64,000 bases of DNA from contig DATGFN010000006.1 in the NCBI GenBank assembly GCA_035308965.1, positions 124,001-188,000 of the forward strand. The letters run 5' to 3'. Below the pieces are notes generated by a model. That model made no database searches. It saw only the letters and a program-made list of their open reading frames with translations, and had not been told where the DNA came from. This document shows positions 8,901-17,458 of this stretch, piece after piece; the first letter of the stretch is position 1, and each line of letters starts with the position of its first letter. Made by a program: the position numbers and the translations under genes. The DNA is from DASYXZ01 sp035308965 (lineage in GTDB: Bacteria > Acidobacteriota > Terriglobia > UBA7540).

Positions 8901-9904
8901 TTTCAGGATTTCTAACTCTTGGCCAGAAGCCCCATTTCGATTTCCAAGTCAGCCTTGACCAGGTGCGGGTTCAGTATCCGGCCGATTTCACATCCCTCTT
9001 GGTCGGAGATTTGAGCTTGGTGGGTTCAACCGATGGCGGGCAATTGGAGGGGGACTTAACCGTCCGCCAAATATTTGCCAGCGACCGTTTCAATCTCATG
9101 AATCTGATTACGCAATCGAATGTCACCGGGGAAGTGCCGGCGAGCGTAGAAGCTTCCTCCCTGGCCTCGAAGATCCGATTGGATGTGCGCGTCAGTTCGA
9201 ATCCCGATGTCAGGCTTGAAACGCACGACCTGAAATTGGTGGCGGACGTTGACTTGGGCCTGCGCGGCACGCTGGGGAATCCTGTGGGGCTGGGGACAAT
9301 CCACATCCTGAGCGGGGAAGCGGTCCTCCGTGGCAATCGCTACCATTTGGACCGCGGCGACATCACCATGGTCAATCCGTTTCGCTCTCAACCCTTGCTC
9401 GATCTGCAAGCGCGGACCCGCATTCAACGGTATGACCTGACCATGGATATTTCCGGCCCGATCGAACAGATGAGGATTGCCTATCGCACCGACCCGCCCT
9501 TGCCGACTTCCGACGTACTCTCCCTGCTGGCTCTCGGATACGTGCGCAATACCGGAGAACTGGTGCCCACTAATCAAAGCATCTCTAACCAGGGCGCTAC
9601 CGCGTTGCTCTCCGAAGCCCTGAATAGCCAGACTACCAGCCGCATTCAGCGACTGTTCGGCGTGAGCCGCATCAAGATTGATCCCAACGTGGGTGACCCG
9701 GCATTTATTTCGGGCACGCGCGTGACCATCGAGCAACAAGTCTCACGCGATCTCACCATCACCTATGCGACCAACACCGGGTCAACTCAACAACGCGTGA
9801 TCCAATTCGAATGGGCCTTGAGCGATCGGCTTTCGCTGATTGGAGTGCGCGACCAGAACGGAATCTTCGGCACCGAACTTATATTCCGCCGCAGATTCAA
9901 ATAA
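5954..9904 (+). CDS. tamB: TamB/YtfN-like translocation and assembly module protein (DUF490)
   Basis: 1316 residues, starting at TTG 5954, which has GGAAGG five to six bases upstream. An N-terminal signal-anchor (AVMILGGLVLAAYLVMS, ~13-29) is followed by 'TPWFRRKVEQRVITEVEQVTGGRVEV', the usual AsmA/TamB opening. A very long beta-rich repeat region follows (beta-taco fold in known structures). The C-terminal TamB domain ends 'GTELIFRRRFK', close to the family's usual end. TamB spans the periplasm from the inner membrane and works with TamA in barrel-protein assembly or in lipid transport to the outer membrane. It lies 36 bases after the SurA-like gene and completes a three-gene envelope operon. 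Confidence 0.9.
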   Translation: MASRWFRKINYAVMILGGLVLAAYLVMSTPWFRRKVEQRVITEVEQVTGGRVEVRQFTFSPLIFQVTLHGFVLHGTENSAAPPLFSADTVVLGINPAALYRQDANLRYLAWENAALHLQANADGSSNVPGPAVPPSSGTALHNILDISIRSITFLHTDIFFNDRKLPLDLKASDASFHVAGNLLHHFKGNFSSPQLTAEGSGWTLPATTLAAQFHFSRTDFALDSLTCRSSGLDAKGSLTLQTLPALQANISYNATGDFPALAQALHFHSAGSGKFSLQGGAAYGKNGWTVQGQVQGRQVTIPTAATRLERVDFSTNFSGAGHLLSISNFNVSALGGTALGSCKISFEDPAPAFSLRAQIRGFDMDESLKVSPGLHTISTHMPPAAGVQGTLNASWKGFFNNFRSDFALTFDAKTQAPPGAVPVSGLARGTATLDGEFRVNFQEARFQTPHSSVIAEGMVGETDSNLAVQFSTSDYEEWRRVAEFLAQAQEPIPLTLKSEATFKGTITGPVTSTDIRGRVDSGQFTYRGWDWDSFSGSVGATRTYVEITSGRLRRGNSLLVVDASAHLKDWVLDPNAPAQIVASAQRTSIEGVQTALRLSYPVKGDLTGDIHLVGTPANLAGSGQFRIERGQVYRETFDSFSGKIRAAAAQWSVDDIQVAKGSLRLTGLAQYNSEKKNFSVELHARDFTTTDLRALAQSENVAPTASEVEIGTSSFDLRGHGSFENVVLNSTLDVPDFKLRGMAIGKLHAQLDWENQKLQVQLESQGEGGSVHLSGAAQTQREWPAELDGEYTGFHADPWIRLVSGSKLNGNVTATGSLKIKGPLKNLKALEISGQTTKLEIRIADMAWTNSGPIDLQYSQRVLTARAFQMNGPSTNLAIEGSIRFADSPRLTVGVHGETDNTLLSLLDPALHATGRSELDLRLNGNLAHPVLAGALKVHDLNLAYGDYPFHISGLNGDIELLGDRAIAKSLKGQVGGGIATLSGFLTLGQKPHFDFQVSLDQVRVQYPADFTSLLVGDLSLVGSTDGGQLEGDLTVRQIFASDRFNLMNLITQSNVTGEVPASVEASSLASKIRLDVRVSSNPDVRLETHDLKLVADVDLGLRGTLGNPVGLGTIHILSGEAVLRGNRYHLDRGDITMVNPFRSQPLLDLQARTRIQRYDLTMDISGPIEQMRIAYRTDPPLPTSDVLSLLALGYVRNTGELVPTNQSISNQGATALLSEALNSQTTSRIQRLFGVSRIKIDPNVGDPAFISGTRVTIEQQVSRDLTITYATNTGSTQQRVIQFEWALSDRLSLIGVRDQNGIFGTELIFRRRFK

Positions 9905-10105
9905 CAATTTAAATGGGAGCGAAAAGGGACAAGAAAAGCGGTCTGGGACAACGAATGCCGGGAATTATTAAATTCCTGTTCTAGGATCGGCGGGCAGGCT
10001 GGAGCGGTCAATATTCACGCCGCAGCGCCGCTTTTGGGCTTCCGGGCTCGCGGTGGTGAGCGCCGCTGATCCCGCATACAAGGGGTCATCGCTTCCGAAT
10101 GAAAA

Positions 10106-10242
10106 GTAGCGCGGGTATCTTCACCCGGGATTAATTTTGGGAAAAGCGGGTGGAGTCACCCGCGCTACAATTATGACGCCGACCGGGACCCGCGCTCCAT
10201 GGTTTGCCGGGCACATACACGGCTCGCGGAGCCGAGCATGTG
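10106..10242. repeat. Palindromic intergenic elements after tamB
   Basis: A 63-bp element runs from GTAGCGCGGGT (10106-10116) to its exact inverse ACCCGCGCTAC (10158-10168), with a second inner pair of CACCCG/CGGGTG arms. Just after it, 10212-10242 forms a hairpin (CACAT..CGGCT..AGCCG..ATGTG) next to the stop of the minus-strand DUF1801 gene. No T-run follows. The rest of the 9905-10244 gap shows nothing recognisable. Confidence 0.6.
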
Positions 10243-10244
10243 CC

Positions 10245-10727
10245 TCATTTGCGCCGGGGGCGCTGCTTGGCGGACACGGACCGGATGATGAGTTTTCCCT
10301 TTCCTTTGGCCGATAGCGCCGCCTTGCCCAGGCGCACGGCGGCGACAATAAGCTCCTCAACTTCGGGGCGCGCCAACACCGCGGCAGATTCGAGCCTAAT
10401 GAACCGGTTTTGAGTGCCGGAGCCCAGCAGCAGCTTGTGGGGATCAGGAAGGCGAGATCCGCAGTATGGAAATGACAGACCCACGCCGTTAGCTCCGGCG
10501 GCGAGAGACACGATGGAATCGGAGGGACGCTCCGTCGGTGAGTAGCCAATAACGAAGAAGTTGTAGTTGTCATAGACAAGTTCGTTGGCGCCGCGCAGCC
10601 GCTTGCGTAATGCCTTGCGCACGGCGCGTATCACACCCTGATTTTTAGCATCGAATTTGTCTATGAATCCTCGTAACTGCAACTCCGCACCGACGCGGTT
10701 AGCGTGAGCAGGCTCGGCTGGTTTCAT
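10245..10727 (-). CDS. DUF1801 domain protein
   Basis: 160 residues. The start at 10727 is fixed by GCGGAGG six bases upstream. The open frame continues further upstream, but that part has no family character and runs across the region before the GH3 gene. The sequence matches the DUF1801 (YdhG-like) pattern: an N-terminal helix 'LRGFIDKFDAKNQGVIRAVRKALRKRL', then 'ANELVYDNYNFFVIGYS', 'GVGLSFPYCGSRLPDP' and 'NRFIRLES'. A basic tail (KQRPRRK) ends it. The family's biochemical role is not settled; some relatives are tied to iron-regulated or DNA-associated functions. It is monocistronic and divergent from the GH3 gene. Confidence 0.8.
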   Translation of the reverse strand: MKPAEPAHANRVGAELQLRGFIDKFDAKNQGVIRAVRKALRKRLRGANELVYDNYNFFVIGYSPTERPSDSIVSLAAGANGVGLSFPYCGSRLPDPHKLLLGSGTQNRFIRLESAAVLARPEVEELIVAAVRLGKAALSAKGKGKLIIRSVSAKQRPRRK

Positions 10728-10898
10728 ACGAATCCTCCGCCCGCACATTCTGCCACAACATTTAGCCAAAGACGCATGCCAACCGTGCATGACCTGAGAG
10801 TGCGAGGGTCGCCCAGGCGACCCTTCCCCTACCGGGAAAAAAGATAAAGACTGTCTGTCAGTCGGCGGATCCCGATACAATGATGGCCGGAGGTTGCA

Positions 10899-13628
10899 AT
10901 GATTTTTCCATCCAGACACTTCAAGGCGGGTGCCACGCTCGCCTTGTTCATTCTCACGGCCCGGCACATCACGATGGCCGGACAGGAACAAAAGCAAGAC
11001 CGTGCTCCTTACCTGGACACTTCCCTTTCGATCGAGCAGCGGGTGGAGGACCTGGTCGCGCGCATGACGCTGCAAGAAAAAGTTCTCCAGATGCAGCACA
11101 CCGCTCCGGGCATTCCGCGCCTTGGGATACTTCCTTACGACTGGTGGAATGAAGCGCTGCATGGGGTGGCGCGATCCGGATATGCCACCGTGTTTCCCCA
11201 GGCCATCGGCATGGCCGCTACATGGGACGCCGACTTGGTTCACGACGAGGGCAGGGCGATATCAGTCGAGGCGCGCGCCAAATACAATCAGGCCCAGCGC
11301 GAGCAAAACTACAGCATCTATTACGGACTCACTTTCTGGTCTCCCAACATTAATATTTTTCGCGACCCCCGCTGGGGCCGCGGCCAGGAAACCTATGGCG
11401 AGGACCCTTACCTGACGGGCCGCTTGGGTATTGCTTTTGTAAAGGGACTTCAAGGCGACAACCCGAAATACTTGGAACTCGTGGCCACTCCCAAACACTT
11501 TGCCGTGCACAGCGGGCCAGAGACGTCGCGCCACAGCTTCAACGTGAACCCTTCGCCGCGGGATCTCGAAGCCACGTATTTGCCCGCCTTCCGCGCAACA
11601 ATCGTAGAAGGCCAGGCAGACTCGATCATGTGCGTCTACAACGCCATCGATGGAGTCCCGGGATGTGCCAATACCAACCTGCTGCAAAAAACTCTGCGCG
11701 ATGATTGGCACTTCCAGGGCTTCGTCACTTCCGATTGCGGCGCCGTGGGCGACATCACAGCCGGACATCACTACACGCCAGACAACGAGCATGGTTCGGC
11801 GACCGCCGTGCGTGCGGGAACGGATACGACCTGCGGGAACGAATACGTTGAGCTGGTTCCAGCGGTGAAAGACGGCCTGATTAAGGAAAGTGAAATCGAT
11901 ACGGGCGTCAAGCGTCTGTTCACCGCGCGCATGCGTTTGGGCATGTTCGACCCGCCGGACGCGGTTCCCTTCAACAATATTCAGATGACCGAAGACGACT
12001 CGCCCGAACACCGGCAACTTGCTCTGCGGGCGGCGCGGGAATCGATGGTACTGCTCAAGAACAAGGTTGGAATTCTGCCGCTTAAGCCGGGAGTTAAAAC
12101 CATTGCGGTGATCGGACCCAATGCCGAATCGCTGGTGGGTTTGGAAGGGAATTACAATGGCGTGCCTTCGCATCCCGTTCTGCCCGTTGATGGGATTCGG
12201 AAGCAGTTTGAAGGGAAAGCGACAGTGCTCTATGCCCAGGGTTCAACCTACGTCAGCGAGTTGCACGTACCTGTGCCTCGAACCGTGTTCCATCCGGGCG
12301 ATGGTGGGAGTGAGGCAGGGCTGAAAAGCGAGTATTTTGCCGAAAACAATTTTTCTGGCCAACCCGTGCTGACCCGTACTGACCCGCTGATTCAATTCGA
12401 TTGGAACGCAGCGGCGCCGGCGCCTGGCGTTCCGATGCAGGCATTCGCTGTGCGCTGGAGCGGCACCCTGACGCCTCCGGGGCCGGGAGACTACACCTTC
12501 AACATCCGCAAGTTTCACTGCTATCGTTGCGAGTTGAACGAAGGCGTTCAGGTTTTTCTCGATGAAAAATTGATGATCGACACCCGCCAGGACAACCCCC
12601 CAACTCAGGGTAGTGGCGTAACCAACCGGAGCGGGTTTACCCGGCGGCCGCAAGAACCGTCGTTCAGCGTTCACTTCAAAGACGCAAAGCCGCACAGTTT
12701 TCGCCTGGAGTACACGCACAGCTCGAAATTATTTGGCGCTGGAATTACTTTCGAGTGGCAACCTCCCGCCGACGTTTTGCGGGAAGAGGCCGTGAAAGTG
12801 GCGCAGCGGGCGGACGTGGTGCTGGCCTTCGTTGGGCTGTCGCCAAATCTGGAGGGTGAAGAGATGCCCGTGCACATTGAAGGGTTCAACGGCGGGGACC
12901 GCACGGACATCAGCCTCCCCAAGGTCCAGCAGGATTTGCTGCAAGCGCTGGGTGCGACAGGCAAGCCGCTTGTAGTTGTCCTCGTGAATGGCAGCGCGCT
13001 CGATGTGAGTTGGGCGGAAAGCAACGCGGCGGCGATCCTGGAAGCTTGGTACCCGGGCGAAGAGGGCGGGACGGCCATCGCCGAGACGCTGGCAGGCGTG
13101 AACAATCCGGGCGGAAGACTGCCGATCACTTTCTATGCTTCATTAGATCAACTGCCGCCCTTTGAAGACTACTCCATGCAGGGCAGGACTTATCGCTACT
13201 TCCAAGGCAAGCCTCTTTACCGCTTTGGTTATGGACTCAGTTATGCGAAGTTTGCTTATAGCAATCTCAAGCTGTCTTCGGATCCCGTGCAGGCGGGTCA
13301 GCCTTTGCGCGTTGAAGTGGATGTGCGCAACTGGTCCAAGGTCGGAGGTGATGAGGTGGCCGAGCTATACATTGATGGCTCACAAACAGGAGGGGCGCCC
13401 ATCCGCGAACTGAAAGGTTTCCAGCGCATCCATCTCGCTGCTGGCAAGACCAAGCATGTAACTTTCACGCTCGATCCCCGCGATCTGAGTGTGGTTACCG
13501 AAATGGGTGACAGAATCGAGTTACCGGGCACCTACCATATTTTTGTGGGCAACAGCCAGCCCGTGGATGGCGCTCAGGGCGCCGAGGCGACGTTTCGCAT
13601 TACGGGCGAGGAACACCTGCCGCACTAA
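10899..13628 (+). CDS. Glycoside hydrolase family 3 beta-glycosidase with PA14 insert
   Basis: 909 residues. The start ATG 10899 has CGGAGG seven bases upstream, and the N-terminus is a signal peptide (..ATLALFILTARHITMAG). The GH3 barrel covers ~40-370, with 'RDPRWGRGQETYGEDP', 'KHFAVHSG' and the nucleophile motif 'GFVTSDCGA' (D279). The second alpha/beta domain starts near 375. A PA14 module ('LKSEYFAENNFSGQPVL..GDYTFNI') is inserted at ~470-615. The protein ends in a fibronectin III-like domain ('LRVEVDVRNWSKVGGDEVAELYI'). The 'HGVARSGYATVFPQAI' and 'GRLPITFY' segments resemble bacterial beta-xylosidase/beta-glucosidase GH3 members. I infer breakdown of xylo- or gluco-oligosaccharides in the periplasm. 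Confidence 0.9.
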   Translation: MIFPSRHFKAGATLALFILTARHITMAGQEQKQDRAPYLDTSLSIEQRVEDLVARMTLQEKVLQMQHTAPGIPRLGILPYDWWNEALHGVARSGYATVFPQAIGMAATWDADLVHDEGRAISVEARAKYNQAQREQNYSIYYGLTFWSPNINIFRDPRWGRGQETYGEDPYLTGRLGIAFVKGLQGDNPKYLELVATPKHFAVHSGPETSRHSFNVNPSPRDLEATYLPAFRATIVEGQADSIMCVYNAIDGVPGCANTNLLQKTLRDDWHFQGFVTSDCGAVGDITAGHHYTPDNEHGSATAVRAGTDTTCGNEYVELVPAVKDGLIKESEIDTGVKRLFTARMRLGMFDPPDAVPFNNIQMTEDDSPEHRQLALRAARESMVLLKNKVGILPLKPGVKTIAVIGPNAESLVGLEGNYNGVPSHPVLPVDGIRKQFEGKATVLYAQGSTYVSELHVPVPRTVFHPGDGGSEAGLKSEYFAENNFSGQPVLTRTDPLIQFDWNAAAPAPGVPMQAFAVRWSGTLTPPGPGDYTFNIRKFHCYRCELNEGVQVFLDEKLMIDTRQDNPPTQGSGVTNRSGFTRRPQEPSFSVHFKDAKPHSFRLEYTHSSKLFGAGITFEWQPPADVLREEAVKVAQRADVVLAFVGLSPNLEGEEMPVHIEGFNGGDRTDISLPKVQQDLLQALGATGKPLVVVLVNGSALDVSWAESNAAAILEAWYPGEEGGTAIAETLAGVNNPGGRLPITFYASLDQLPPFEDYSMQGRTYRYFQGKPLYRFGYGLSYAKFAYSNLKLSSDPVQAGQPLRVEVDVRNWSKVGGDEVAELYIDGSQTGGAPIRELKGFQRIHLAAGKTKHVTFTLDPRDLSVVTEMGDRIELPGTYHIFVGNSQPVDGAQGAEATFRITGEEHLPH

Positions 13629-13707
13629 TTTTGGGATTGTTTTTGGGAGGGACCGTCTCACCGTCAATGGATCCGTCGGCGTAATTGGAGCGAATGACTC
13701 GCCATTT

Positions 13708-13778
13708 AGGGGTGGGGCTTGCCCCACCCTCTGACTCGCGCGGGAGAACGGGCAAAAGGGGACGGCAAGCCGTCCCTC
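13708..13778. repeat. Two G+C palindromes after the GH3 gene
   Basis: Around 13708-13730 GGGTGGGGC-TT-GCCCCACCC forms a hairpin. At 13758-13778 GGGACGGC-AA-GCCGTCCC forms another. They share the CTTG/CAAG-centred design of the palindromes at 15716-15782. The first may end GH3 transcription, though no long T-run follows. Confidence 0.55.
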
Positions 13779-13807
13779 TACTGAGGTTTCGTGATCAGGT
13801 GTATTAT

Positions 13808-14374
13808 ATGAGCATCATGAAAATACTGATTGTGACTGGAGATGCTGGGGAATCCTACGAAGCGCTTTATGCCGTCCATCGCTTCCGCGAAGCGCGCTAT
13901 GAGCCGCTGGTGGCGGCTCCGTCGAAGAGGCGGCTGCATCTGGTGATGCACGATTTTGAGCCTGGCTGGGACACTTACATTGAACGCCAGGGCTATGGCT
14001 TGGACGCGGATATTGCCTTCGACGAGGTGAAGGTGGCCGACTATGAGGCTGTGCTGGTGCTGGGCGGGCGCGCGCCGGAGTATCTGCGCAACAACGCTCC
14101 ACTTCTGAAGATCGTGCGCGAGTTTGCCGAGACCGGGAAATGGGTGTTCGCCATCTGCCACGGCATACAAGTTTTAGCCGCCGCGGGACTGGTTTCCGGC
14201 CGGCGCGTGACTTGCTACGAGCATGTGCGCGTGGAAGTGGAGCAATGTGGAGGGACATATAAAACCGAGCAGGCCGTCCGCGATGGCCGCATGGTGACCG
14301 CGCAAACATGGCAATCGCATCCGGAGTTTTACCGTGAGGTGTTTGCGTGCCTGGGTGAAGGCAGTAGACAGTAG
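13808..14374 (+). CDS. DJ-1/PfpI family protein (class I glutaminase-like fold)
   Basis: 188 residues from ATG 13808; a second ATG at 13817 is equally possible (M-K-I-L-I-V-T). It has the DJ-1/PfpI fold: 'DYEAVLVLGGRAPEYL', then the nucleophile elbow 'FAICHGIQVLAAAGL' with the active Cys followed by His, and a late 'TAQTWQSHPEFYREV'. Members act as deglycases, glyoxalases, chaperones or proteases, and the exact activity cannot be read from sequence. The last residues (..GEGSRQ) and the stop are encoded within a GGCAGTA-type short tandem repeat, so the natural C-terminus may have been altered by the repeat. The enolase-family gene begins 68 bases downstream. Confidence 0.82.
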   Translation: MSIMKILIVTGDAGESYEALYAVHRFREARYEPLVAAPSKRRLHLVMHDFEPGWDTYIERQGYGLDADIAFDEVKVADYEAVLVLGGRAPEYLRNNAPLLKIVREFAETGKWVFAICHGIQVLAAAGLVSGRRVTCYEHVRVEVEQCGGTYKTEQAVRDGRMVTAQTWQSHPEFYREVFACLGEGSRQ

Positions 14375-14400
14375 GCAGAGGGCAGTGGGCAGTAAGCAGC
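14360..14400 (+). repeat. Short tandem array of GGCAGTA-like 7-mers
   Basis: About six imperfect units of GGCAGTA/GACAGTA/GGCAGAG/GGCAGTG run through the 3' end of the DJ-1 gene and into the gap. Related units occur at 54446-54470 and 54513-54552. Confidence 0.7.
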
Positions 14401-14442
14401 GTTCAAGGTCGAGATTCCAACACAAAAACAAAAAAGGGTTGA

Positions 14443-15687
14443 ATGAAGATCAAGGACATTCGCGCCACCACGGTCAGCGTGCCGCTGGAAGCGCCGCTGC
14501 GCCATGCCAATGGCTGCCACTGGGGGCGGTTCGTCCGCACTATCGTGGAGGTGGAAGCGGACAACGGTTTGGTGGGACTGGGCGAGATGGGCGGAGGCGG
14601 AGAGTCCGCCGAGAGCACCTTCAGGCAAATGAAGTCATGCCTCGTGGGGCACGATCCCGCCCGCCTGGAAGAGATGCGATTTCTCATCAGCAATCCTACC
14701 GCGTCGCTTTACAACAACCGAACCCAAATTGTGGCCGCGATCGAGTTTGCCTGCCTCGATCTGCTCGGGCAACAGTGGGGCGTGCCAGTCTCTGAAATCC
14801 TGGGCGGGCGCCTGCGGGATAGCGTCCCTTTTGCCGCCTACATTTTCTTTCGCTATGCCAATCCGCGCGACGGATCAGGAGAGGTCAGGACTGTGGACCA
14901 GGTGCTGGCCCATGCCCGCGAATTGAAAAGGAAGTTTGGATTCACCACCCACAAGATGAAGGGCGGCGTGTTTCCGCCCGAATATGAACTCGAATGCTAT
15001 CGTGCTCTGGCCGCGGGGTCTGCAAGTGACAGGCTGCGCTTCGATCCCAACTGCTCCTGGTCCACCGAACAGGCCATCTGGTTTGGCCGCGCCATCGAAG
15101 ATTTGAACAACGACTATTTGGAAGACCCGGTTTTTGGCATGAACGGTATGCGGCGGGCGCGCGAAAAGCTGCGCATTCCGCTGGCCACAAATACCGTGGT
15201 GGTTAATTTCGAGCAACTGGCCGCAAACGTTCTTCACACTGCCGTGGATGTGATCCTGCTCGACACGACATTCTGGAGCGGGATTCGCCCTTGCGTGAAA
15301 GCCGCAGGAGTCTGCGAAACCTTTCAACTGGGCGTAGCCGTTCATTCCTCGGGCGAACTTGGCATCCAGCTTGCCACCATGTTGCATCTCGGCGCCGTAA
15401 TTCCCAATTTAACTTTTGCCGCCGACGCGCATTACCACGAGTTGGTGGACGATGTGATTGAGGGCGGAAAATTGCGCTACGAGCGCGGCGCCATTGCCGT
15501 GCCCGCAGGCCCAGGCCTGGGCGTGCGGTTAAATCGCGAAAAACTGGCGGAATACAGCGAAATGTTCAAGCGCCTTGGACCCTATCCCTACGATCAGGAC
15601 CCCATGCGTCCCGGCTGGACCCCCACCGTCCCCAATACCCGATGGGCCGACCCCGCGGACGACCGAACGCCTAAAATTAGATTTTAA
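14443..15687 (+). CDS. Enolase superfamily dehydratase, glucarate dehydratase-like
   Basis: 414 residues. The catalytic set matches the glucarate dehydratase branch: K-x-K at K171/K173 ('THKMKGG'), metal ligands D201 ('FDPN'), E227 ('LEDP') and N250 ('LATN'), an Asp at 274 and a His at 301 ('AVHSSG') for the Asp-His base. Asn as the third ligand is the hallmark that separates this branch from mandelate racemase and muconate cycloisomerase. The likely reaction is dehydration of an acid sugar to a 2-keto-3-deoxy acid in the cytosol. No transporter or KDG aldolase sits nearby, so the substrate is open. The position near a GH3 glycosidase fits carbohydrate use. Confidence 0.83.
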   Translation: MKIKDIRATTVSVPLEAPLRHANGCHWGRFVRTIVEVEADNGLVGLGEMGGGGESAESTFRQMKSCLVGHDPARLEEMRFLISNPTASLYNNRTQIVAAIEFACLDLLGQQWGVPVSEILGGRLRDSVPFAAYIFFRYANPRDGSGEVRTVDQVLAHARELKRKFGFTTHKMKGGVFPPEYELECYRALAAGSASDRLRFDPNCSWSTEQAIWFGRAIEDLNNDYLEDPVFGMNGMRRAREKLRIPLATNTVVVNFEQLAANVLHTAVDVILLDTTFWSGIRPCVKAAGVCETFQLGVAVHSSGELGIQLATMLHLGAVIPNLTFAADAHYHELVDDVIEGGKLRYERGAIAVPAGPGLGVRLNREKLAEYSEMFKRLGPYPYDQDPMRPGWTPTVPNTRWADPADDRTPKIRF

Positions 15688-15715
15688 TCACAGAATATGC
15701 TGCGCATTCTTGAAG

Positions 15716-15782
15716 GGCCGGGGCTTGCCCCGGCCTTGCGACTTCGTATCAGGACCTAAAAAGGCCGGGGCAAGCCCCGGCC
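15716..15782. terminator. Paired palindromes between convergent genes
   Basis: GGCCGGGGC-TT-GCCCCGGCC at 15716-15735 and its mirror GGCCGGGGC-AA-GCCCCGGCC at 15763-15782 fill the gap between two convergent stops. Each makes a very stable hairpin, and the two copies can also pair with each other. The place suits a two-way terminator, but T-runs are missing, so this is inference. Confidence 0.5.
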
Positions 15783-17303
15783 CTACGGCGCCAGCTCATA
15801 GCTCACGAACGCCAACTCCTTGCTGTTGGGCGACCAAGAGGGGACATTGATGGTGCCCTGCCCTCCGAAAAGCCGCGCCAGCACGGTGATTTTTTTATCC
15901 CCGCTCAAAGACATCAGACGCAGCATCACGTCCTTGTTTTGAGGATGCCCGCTGACGTCTTTTTCATAAGTAAGAAAAACCATCCACTTCCCGTCCGGCG
16001 AGATGTGCGCGAACCAATTGTTCAAGTCGTCCGAAGTCACTTGCTCCTGCTCGCTGCCATCCGGGCGCATCCGCCAAATCTGCATGAGGCCGGTGCGAAC
16101 GGAATTGAAGTAAATATATTTCCCGTCCGGCGAATATTCCGGACCGTCATCAAGCCCTTTGGCGGTGGTCAATCGCGTTTCCTCGCCGCCGGCAGCGGGA
16201 ATGGTGTAGACATCGAACTCACCGTTGCGCTCGCCACAAAACGCCAGCGTCGTTCCGTCCGGCGACCAGCCATGCCAGTAGGACGGCCCATTTTGTGTGA
16301 TGCGCCGGGCCGCGCCTCCAGCCAGAGGGGCGATATAGATGAGAGACTGTTTATCCCCCTGCGAATTGTCGCTGACCGCGAGCAAGGTGCCATCGGGAGA
16401 AAGACCGTGGTCGTTGTTCACGCGCGTGGCAATTCCGGTGTCGATTCGCTCCGGGTTACCGCCGCTCGCGGACATGCGCTCGATGTGGCCGTCGCGGTTG
16501 AACAGCAGCCACTTGCCGTCGCGCGTCCAGTTGGGCGCCTCAATGCGTCCGGGAGTCACGTAAACCACACGGCGGTCTCCGGAGGAAATTGGGACGACTT
16601 CGAGCGTGCTGAAAAGCGAATTGGGTGGGGAAACCGCGACGGTTCTTGTGGTGAGGTCCACTTTTGAAAACACCGCCTTCTCAACCACGTCTTTATCGTG
16701 CGAGCAAACGCCTAGGCCAACGTAAAAAGGTTCATGGATTACAATGCGCGGCGAGCCTGCTGCCATCTTAAAGTCTTCGCCTTCGTTGGCCAAAAGCATG
16801 TAGAAATAGTCTCCACGCTTTTCAATGCGCAGCCGCTTGGGAGCGGTAACATTGGCTTGCACTTCGCGCGTAATTGCGCCTTTTTCGTCGCGAAACTGGA
16901 GCGAGGTCATGCCAACACCATGACGCGCCACGTCAGCGTAAACGGAATCGGCATCAAGACTCTGGCGGACCATCAGCACCGCCTTTCGATGCGGGTTGCC
17001 ACCCTGTCCGAGAAATGAAATATCAGCCGTGAGCGTGACGTCGCCTGAAACTTTTTTCCAGACGAATTGAAAAGCATCATTGTTGAGCCACATGTTCTCG
17101 CCGCTGCCTGCAATCGTGTACGCGCCTGCGGCGGCGTCATAATCCACGAATCCTGCGTGAAGGACCGTGCCCACGTCCTGGTGGTGGGCGAACAATCCAA
17201 TTGGAGTATCAGCGCTCTGGGCGCGAAGTTGGCCGCCGCTAGCCGCTAGCAGTAGGGCAACAAATGCGATCGCGATTAATCTAAGAATGTTCCGAGCCTG
17301 CAT
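15783..17303 (-). CDS. Exported TolB-like beta-propeller protein with N-terminal DUF1349-like domain
   Basis: 506 residues. The start at 17303 has GGAGG seven bases upstream. A signal peptide (LRLIAIAFVALLLAASGGQLRAQ) leads into a jelly-roll-like region (~30-220: 'NMWLNNDAFQFVWKKVSGDVTLTADI', 'KAVLMVRQSLDADSVYADVARHG'), which resembles the DUF1349/laminin-like sugar-binding fold. From ~240 to the end there are at least five TolB/PD40 blades of the form 'hSPDGxxhxh', for example 'LSPDGTLLAVSD', 'WSPDGTTLAFCG', 'YSPDGKYIYFNS' and 'ISPDGKWMVFLT'. No enzyme motif is seen. It probably acts in the periplasm in binding or scaffolding. It is convergent with the dehydratase gene. Confidence 0.8.
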   Translation of the reverse strand: MQARNILRLIAIAFVALLLAASGGQLRAQSADTPIGLFAHHQDVGTVLHAGFVDYDAAAGAYTIAGSGENMWLNNDAFQFVWKKVSGDVTLTADISFLGQGGNPHRKAVLMVRQSLDADSVYADVARHGVGMTSLQFRDEKGAITREVQANVTAPKRLRIEKRGDYFYMLLANEGEDFKMAAGSPRIVIHEPFYVGLGVCSHDKDVVEKAVFSKVDLTTRTVAVSPPNSLFSTLEVVPISSGDRRVVYVTPGRIEAPNWTRDGKWLLFNRDGHIERMSASGGNPERIDTGIATRVNNDHGLSPDGTLLAVSDNSQGDKQSLIYIAPLAGGAARRITQNGPSYWHGWSPDGTTLAFCGERNGEFDVYTIPAAGGEETRLTTAKGLDDGPEYSPDGKYIYFNSVRTGLMQIWRMRPDGSEQEQVTSDDLNNWFAHISPDGKWMVFLTYEKDVSGHPQNKDVMLRLMSLSGDKKITVLARLFGGQGTINVPSWSPNSKELAFVSYELAP

Positions 17304-17458
17304 GGGGGCACCTCCGAACGGACTCTGCTTTTCGATTTGAATGAATGGCGAAATTTCCCGCGGCGATTATATCCGAAATCGGCAGTGGCGAATGCGGCGG
17401 ACCTAAGACTGAATTGAATCCTAGGCCGCTCGGAGAGGACGGCGAGCTCAATAATGAA

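Noticed and set aside
10728..11243. 172-codon N-terminal extension of the DUF1801 gene
   Set aside because: The extension overlaps the GH3 gene start and has no similarity pattern. A clear GGAGG precedes the shorter start at 10727.
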